Source: Saccharothrix luteola (GTDB lineage: Bacteria > Actinomycetota > Actinomycetes > Mycobacteriales > Pseudonocardiaceae). Taken from it: 64,000 nucleotides of DNA. This document shows positions 59,148-64,000 of this stretch, in pieces. Under the pieces are notes generated by a model. The model searched no databases. It was given only the letters and a program-made list of their open reading frames with translations, and was not told the origin of the DNA. The position numbers were made by a program, and so were the translations under genes. The stretch's first letter is position 1. Each line of letters starts with the position of its first letter. The stretch spans positions 62,001 through 126,000 of the forward strand of contig NZ_JAJHUO010000009.1 in assembly GCF_020859565.1 (NCBI RefSeq). The letters run 5' to 3'.

Positions 59148-60713
59148 TCATGCGCCACCGCCTCGCCTGAACGGCCACGGCCACGTCCGCCGGGCGGGGC
59201 TCGCCGCCGCCGCCTTCGCCAGCTGGGTGGCTGCGCCTTGCAGGGCGCCCGCGGTCGTCGCCAGCGTGCTCGTGGTCGAGGCCAGCGCGCCGATGGTCTT
59301 CGCCAACTCGGCCGTGGTGACGGACAACCCGGCGTCGACGTCGGCGATGCGCTTGCTCGCGAGGACGACGTCGTTGGTCATCGTCTCCAGGTCGCCGCGC
59401 ATCCGGCCGGTCAGGAGCGCGGTCACCTCGCTCAGCCCGGTGGCCGCGCTCTTGATGGTGGTGGAGTGCTCCGCCACGGTGGCGACCATGTTGGTCTGCG
59501 ACTGCTCGATGTGCTCGAGCTGCCGGTCGATCGACTTCGCGGCCTCGGCGTGCGAGCTCGACGCGGCGGCGATCACCGAGGCCGACTCGGACAGCCCGGT
59601 CACCTCGGTGGCCATCTCGGTCGCGGCGGCCCGGTAGACCTGGTGATCGGCCCGGTAGTCCTGCAGCGACTCGCGGAACCCGTCGAACAGCGGCGTCATC
59701 TGCTGCTCGACGAGCTGCCGGTTGTCCGCCACCGCCTGCCGCAGGACGAGCAGCGCCTCCTGCGTGGTCCTGCTGATGAACTGGGTGTTGTCCTCCCGGA
59801 CCGCGCCGAGGGTGTCGCGGACCTCCCTGGCCAGGCCGCCGACCAGTGTCTCGGCCTGCTTCTGGAGCTCGGCCATGTCCTGCTGCGCCTGCTCTTGGAG
59901 CCGGGCCATCTTCTCGTGCGCCCGCTGTTGGAGCTGCGCCATCTCCTTGTGCGCGTCCTCGGAGAGCTTCCGGTTCGTCTCCGCGAGCCCCTTGGTCTCC
60001 GCGACCGCGGCGTTGATCGTCGCCTGCGTCGTGCTCAGGGCCTCTTGCGTCTTCGTCAGGATCTCCTGCGCCGTCCTGGCCCACTCCTGGGCGGTCACCG
60101 GCGGCTGCACGACGTTGTCCGCCGCGGCGGCGGCGAGCGCGTCCATCGCGTCGTCCAGCCGGCCGGCGAGGTCGGCCAGCACTCGACTCGACGTGGTCTC
60201 GGCCCGGTGCGCCCAGACCGTCAGCCCCAGGATCGCCAGGATCAGGACGACGGTGGTGAGCGCCGTTTCGGTGAACGTGAGGATGAGCCCGCCGCCGAAC
60301 CGGGTCTGCCACAGCGACAGGAACGGCTGCGCCGCCAACTCCGGGTCGGCGGTGAGCTGCCGCTGGTAGAGGAGGCTGGCCCAGCCGAGGAGGAGCCAGG
60401 TGATCACGAGCGGCAGCAGCGCCGTGGCGTTGCGCAGGCTGGTGATCCGGCGGACCTGGTGGTGCTGGAGGTCCTCGAGCTGGTCGAGCCGGTGCTCGCG
60501 CACGACCAGCCGTTCCAGCATCGGGAAGTCCCGCAGCGCCGCCGCGCGGTTCGCCACGACGAGCCGTTCGGCGTCGTCCCCCGCGCCGAGGCTCAGCAAC
60601 TCCTCGTGGACCGCCCGTAATCGCGCCGCGGCGGTTTCGCCGTGCGGTCCGAGGTCCGCTACGGCCGAGAACGGCTCGGTGGCCGAGGGCTCCTCAACTG
60701 GCTCACCCGTCAT
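59148..60713 (-). CDS. MotA/ZorA-like membrane protein with long coiled-coil tail
   Basis: A 521-residue protein. The N-terminal ~95 residues are cytoplasmic and charged. Two strong membrane segments follow (TALLPLVITWLLLGWASLLY, ~96-117, and LILTFTETALTTVVLILAIL, ~140-165). A long coiled coil spans ~180-490, with repeated Ala/Gln/Glu heptads (HKEMAQLQQRAHEKMARLQE). The tail ends in a short basic segment. ZorA of Zorya systems also combines a MotA-like membrane part with a long tail. Here only two helices are obvious, so the homology is suggestive rather than proven. ATG start. The MotB-like gene follows directly. Confidence 0.7.
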   Translation of the reverse strand: MTGEPVEEPSATEPFSAVADLGPHGETAAARLRAVHEELLSLGAGDDAERLVVANRAAALRDFPMLERLVVREHRLDQLEDLQHHQVRRITSLRNATALLPLVITWLLLGWASLLYQRQLTADPELAAQPFLSLWQTRFGGGLILTFTETALTTVVLILAILGLTVWAHRAETTSSRVLADLAGRLDDAMDALAAAAADNVVQPPVTAQEWARTAQEILTKTQEALSTTQATINAAVAETKGLAETNRKLSEDAHKEMAQLQQRAHEKMARLQEQAQQDMAELQKQAETLVGGLAREVRDTLGAVREDNTQFISRTTQEALLVLRQAVADNRQLVEQQMTPLFDGFRESLQDYRADHQVYRAAATEMATEVTGLSESASVIAAASSSHAEAAKSIDRQLEHIEQSQTNMVATVAEHSTTIKSAATGLSEVTALLTGRMRGDLETMTNDVVLASKRIADVDAGLSVTTAELAKTIGALASTTSTLATTAGALQGAATQLAKAAAASPARRTWPWPFRRGGGA

Positions 60714-60789
60714 GCGGGCTCCTCCCGGGCAGGGTCGGTAAGTCGGTGGTCGTCACGGCGGTGTCGCGGGACGGGGTTCGCCTCACGGG

Positions 60790-63700
60790 TCACGGGCCCC
60801 ACCCGGATGGCGTCGGGTCGGGCGGACCGAGGAAGTCGCGCAGTTCGCGGATCGTCTCGTGGTCCGGGTCCAGGTTCTTCTGCGCGATCGTCAGCGCGCG
60901 TTCGGCCAGCGCGGTCGCGTCCGGCTCACGTCCGCGGGCACGACAACTGGCGGCGAGGTTGAACAGCGGCAGGAGCAGGTCCACGTGGTCGGGACCGAGC
61001 ACCCTCTCGGTGATCTCCAGCGCACGGGTCTCGAGCGGGATGGACGCCCCCGGGTCGTCGTCCAGGAAGTGCAGGTGGCCGAGCGCGGTGAGCTCGCCCG
61101 CGACTTCGAGCGACACCGGCCCGAACTCCGCCTCGGTGATGCGCAGGACCCGCTGGGTCAACGGGATGCTCCTCCGGTGGTCCCCGAGCTCCCGGTAGGT
61201 GAAGGCGAGCTCGCGCAGCGGGCTCACCAGGCCGACGTGGTCCTCACCGAACTCGGCCTCCGCGATCTCCAGCGCCCGCAGTCCGGTCGCCTCGGCGGCG
61301 GCGTGCTCGGCCACGTTGCGCTGGTTGATCGCCAGTTCCTCCAGGCGCGAGACGAGCTCGGGGCTGTGGCTGCCGTGCACCGCCTCGGCCACGGTCAACG
61401 CGTGCAGGGCCAAGGGCAGCGCCTGGTCGTACCGGCTGAGCGCCCGGAAGGTGGCCACGAGGTTGTCCAGCCGGAGCAGCAGGAACCGCTGGTCGAGCTC
61501 GGCGGTCGGGTGGTCGGTGAGCAGGCGCCTGGTGATCTCCAGCGAGCGGGTCTCCGCCGCCGCGGCGTCCTCGTAGCGGCCGAGCTGGTAGCAGGCGTGG
61601 CCCAGGCCGGTGAGGTAGTAGGCGGCAGCTCGGTCCTCACCGTGCTCGGCGATGTTGACGTCCACCGCCCGTCGGTAGAACTTCGCGGCCAGGTCGAACC
61701 GCCCGACGTCCTGGTAGGCGTCGGCGACCGCCTCCAGCCACAGCAGGGTCTCCGGGTCGTCCCGGCCGTGCTCGAACTCGACGATCTCCAGCGCGCGCCG
61801 CAGCAGCGGGAGCGCGTCGTGCTGACGGCCGAGCCTGCCGTAGGTGGTGGCGATCTCGCGCAGCTGGAGGGCCACGTCGGGGTGGTAGGCGTGCAGCACG
61901 TTCTGCGTGATCTCCAGCGCCTGCCACCGCGTGCCGACCGCGTCGTCCAGCCTGGCCAGGTCCGCGTGCGCGTCGGCCAGTTCGGACAGGACCCGGGCCA
62001 GCCCGAGGTGGCGCTCCCCGTAGGTGTGCCGCATGATCGACACCGCCCGGTTGAGCAGGGGCACCGCCTCGTCGGCCCGGCCGAGCTTCTGGTAACCGGA
62101 GGCCAGGCCGCGCAACCGGTGCGCGACGTCCCGGTGGTCGCGACCGAAGTGGGTCTGGGTGATCACGAGCGCCCGCTGGAGCAGCGGCACCGCCTCGGCC
62201 GCGAGGCCGAGCTGCAGGTAGCTCTGCCCCAGGTTGGACAGCAGCGCCGCGACGTCCGGGTGGTCCGGTCCGCGCCGGGCCTCCAGCAGGTCCAGCGCCT
62301 GCCGGTCCAGCCGGGCGGCTTCCTCGGCGCGGTCGAGCAGGCGGTAGGTGTTGGCGATGTCGCCGAGCCGGAACGCCAGGTCGGGGTGGTCTTCCCCGAC
62401 CGCCTCCCGGGTGATCTCCAACGCCTGTTCCTCGAGGTGGAGCTCCTTCTCGAACTCGCCCATCTCCCCGTGCACCGCACCGAGCTCGGCGAGGAACAAC
62501 GCGAGGTCCGGGTGCTTGGGCCGCAGCCGCTCCTCGCTGATCTCGCGGGCCCGCTGCGCCAGCGCCAGCGCCTCGTTGACCCGACCCAGCTCCCGGTAGC
62601 CCGACGACAGGCCGCGCATCCGGTACGCCACGACGATGTGGTCGGAGCCGTACGCGCTCTCCTCGATGGCCAACGCCTCTTCGAGCAGCGGCACGGCCTC
62701 GCGCGTCTGGCCGAGTTCCCGGTAGAAGCCCGCGAGGCTCGCCTTGCACCCGGCGAGGAACGGGTCGGCCGGGTCGAGACCGGCCTGTGCGATCCGCAGC
62801 GCGCGTTCGGCCAGCGGCACCGCCTCCGGGATGCGGCCCAGGTGGCTGTAGCTGGTGGCGAGGTTGTTCAGCCTGGTCACGACGTCGACGTGGTTCGGCC
62901 CGAGGCGCTCGGTCGTGATGGCGAGCGCTCGCTCCTCCAGCCCGACGCCCTCCTCGGCCCGGCCCAGGGAGCTGTAGGCCGCGCCGAGGTTGCCGAGCAA
63001 CGTCGCCATCTCGGGGTCGTCCGGGGCCAGGGTGGCCTCACCGATGCGCAGGGCCAGCGTCGCGAAGCGCTCGGTCGCCGTGTACATCCCCTGCGCCGCG
63101 GCGAACAACCCCGCCTGGTTGAACAACGTGCGCAGCGGCGCGTCCCGGTTGTCCCCGCCGATGTCGTCGGCCAGCGCGTTCACGTGGGGTAGGAGGCGCC
63201 ACCACAGCGGCCAGCCGTCCAGGTTCGTGCTCGGGTCCTCCGGTATCCGGCGCTCGAGCAGGTCGATCGCCTCGGTCGCCGCGGGCGCGAGCCCCGAATC
63301 CGTGCGCGGCACGTCCTTCTGACCCACGCGCAGGATCGTCTGGACGAGTCGGTGGATGCTGACGGAGTGGGCGGTCAGGGTGATCATGCTGTACGAGGCG
63401 AGGTGACCGAGGATCCGGTTCGCCGCGAGTTCGTCACCGGCCAACAGGTTCGTGACCAGGCTCCGCGGGATGTCGTCCGGCCCGAGCCAGGCGAGCACGT
63501 TCAGCACGTCGAGCGCTTTCGGGACCGGCCCGTCGCGCAGGGCGCGGAGCGTGATGTCCCAGGTCCGGGTGACGGCTTGTTCCTGGCTGATCTCCGGGCT
63601 GGTCTCGGCCAGGACCTCGTAGGGCTGAGCGGCGAGCAGGGATGCGTAGTCGGCGATGGTGACGTGGTGGTAGCGGATGTAAGCGCCGGCCTGCTCCAAC

Positions 63701-64000
63701 GCCAGTGGCAGGAATCCGAGCGCCTCGGCGACCGAGGCCGCCGCGCGTTCGTCGGACTGCCCGGACCGCTCGCACAGCAGCGTTGTCGCGGAAGTGCGGC
63801 TGAGCACTCCCAGGCGCACCGGGCGCAGGCCGCGCTTCGTCCAGTCCAGATCCCGCCGCGTGGTGACGAGGACGTGACTGCGGTCCGCGGTGACGAGCAG
63901 TTCGTTGATGTCGTCCGGGTTCTCGACGTTGTCGAGGATGAGCAGCCAGTCGTCGTGCGCCTGCAACCAGTTCAACGCCCAGTCGGCCCTGAACTCCAGT
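60790..64000 (-). CDS. NB-ARC/TPR STAND protein (N-terminus beyond window)
   Basis: At least 1070 residues; the 5' end and Walker A lie past the right edge. Seen from the edge: Walker B (WLLILDNVENPDD), VTTRRDLDW and GFLPLALEQAGAYIRYHH, typical of NB-ARC. A winged-helix region follows (ILGHLASYSMITLTAHSVSIHRLVQ). Then about 17 TPR units of ~42 residues (kinesin-light-chain type, e.g. LGNLGAAYSSLGRAEEGVGLEERAL). Such proteins act as sensors in actinobacterial conflict systems. The gene begins the eight-gene minus-strand block in this window. Whether an N-terminal effector domain exists cannot be seen. Confidence 0.92.
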   Translation of the reverse strand, partial: LEFRADWALNWLQAHDDWLLILDNVENPDDINELLVTADRSHVLVTTRRDLDWTKRGLRPVRLGVLSRTSATTLLCERSGQSDERAAASVAEALGFLPLALEQAGAYIRYHHVTIADYASLLAAQPYEVLAETSPEISQEQAVTRTWDITLRALRDGPVPKALDVLNVLAWLGPDDIPRSLVTNLLAGDELAANRILGHLASYSMITLTAHSVSIHRLVQTILRVGQKDVPRTDSGLAPAATEAIDLLERRIPEDPSTNLDGWPLWWRLLPHVNALADDIGGDNRDAPLRTLFNQAGLFAAAQGMYTATERFATLALRIGEATLAPDDPEMATLLGNLGAAYSSLGRAEEGVGLEERALAITTERLGPNHVDVVTRLNNLATSYSHLGRIPEAVPLAERALRIAQAGLDPADPFLAGCKASLAGFYRELGQTREAVPLLEEALAIEESAYGSDHIVVAYRMRGLSSGYRELGRVNEALALAQRAREISEERLRPKHPDLALFLAELGAVHGEMGEFEKELHLEEQALEITREAVGEDHPDLAFRLGDIANTYRLLDRAEEAARLDRQALDLLEARRGPDHPDVAALLSNLGQSYLQLGLAAEAVPLLQRALVITQTHFGRDHRDVAHRLRGLASGYQKLGRADEAVPLLNRAVSIMRHTYGERHLGLARVLSELADAHADLARLDDAVGTRWQALEITQNVLHAYHPDVALQLREIATTYGRLGRQHDALPLLRRALEIVEFEHGRDDPETLLWLEAVADAYQDVGRFDLAAKFYRRAVDVNIAEHGEDRAAAYYLTGLGHACYQLGRYEDAAAAETRSLEITRRLLTDHPTAELDQRFLLLRLDNLVATFRALSRYDQALPLALHALTVAEAVHGSHSPELVSRLEELAINQRNVAEHAAAEATGLRALEIAEAEFGEDHVGLVSPLRELAFTYRELGDHRRSIPLTQRVLRITEAEFGPVSLEVAGELTALGHLHFLDDDPGASIPLETRALEITERVLGPDHVDLLLPLFNLAASCRARGREPDATALAERALTIAQKNLDPDHETIRELRDFLGPPDPTPSGWGP

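Noticed and set aside
53691..60713. Canonical Zorya defence system
   Set aside because: The stator-like pair is present but no ZorC, ZorD or ZorE gene is seen, and the MotA-like protein shows only two clear membrane helices.

Overview
This is a very GC-rich actinomycete chromosome segment with dense, translationally coupled genes, many GTG starts and several probably leaderless genes. It looks like the Pseudonocardiales (Saccharothrix/Actinosynnema/Lentzea-like). That placement is inference from gene content, including a 177-residue calerythrin-like EF-hand protein and an ESX-type Rhs locus. No rRNA, tRNA, IS element or CRISPR array was seen.

Region 1 (1-5.7 kb). A polymorphic-toxin locus runs on the minus strand: a YbaB/EbfC-like protein, a small ESX-secreted-type helical protein, and an Rhs/YD-repeat protein whose toxin tip lies beyond the left edge. 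Two small plus-strand hypothetical genes follow.

Region 2 (about 5.8-42.8 kb). This is a biosynthetic cluster built around the conserved enediyne cassette E3-E4-E5-PKSE-E10 (9.7-19.3 kb). Around it lie a P450, two CalC-like SRPBCC proteins, two peptide-binding proteins without signal peptides, two small paralogous beta-propellers, a PRMT-like methyltransferase, a UbiB-like kinase and an HxlR regulator. A sulfur operon (30.5-35.5 kb) encodes a SufS-like enzyme, a methyltransferase, a gamma-synthase/lyase and a homocysteine methyltransferase. A TldD/TldE pair, an EF-hand protein, a flavin/F420-type oxidoreductase and three related methyltransferases complete it. No sugar or glycosyltransferase genes are present. 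Sulfur genes plus CalC-like proteins suggest a calicheamicin-type 10-membered enediyne with a sulfur trigger (inference). The PKSE lacks most of the usual C-terminal PPTase domain. A 20-bp near-palindrome occurs upstream of both the 19.7 kb gene and the sulfur operon.

Region 3 (42.8-50.3 kb). A degenerate coding remnant is followed by a leaderless NACHT NTPase, a membrane protein with a helical-repeat exterior, and a CBM2-linked pectate lyase with a CebR-like operator.

Region 4 (50.7-64 kb, minus strand). Eight co-directional genes form what looks like one system: an NB-ARC/TPR STAND protein (cut by the right edge), a MotA/ZorA-like membrane protein with a long coiled-coil tail, a MotB/ZorB-like partner with a membrane Asp, a small effector-associated-type helical protein, a GrpE-like protein, a DnaK without its lid, an Hsp70-vWA fusion, and a J-like/zinc-ribbon/fibronectin-like protein. 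This chaperone + stator + STAND combination is the best candidate in the window for an undescribed conflict or stress system.
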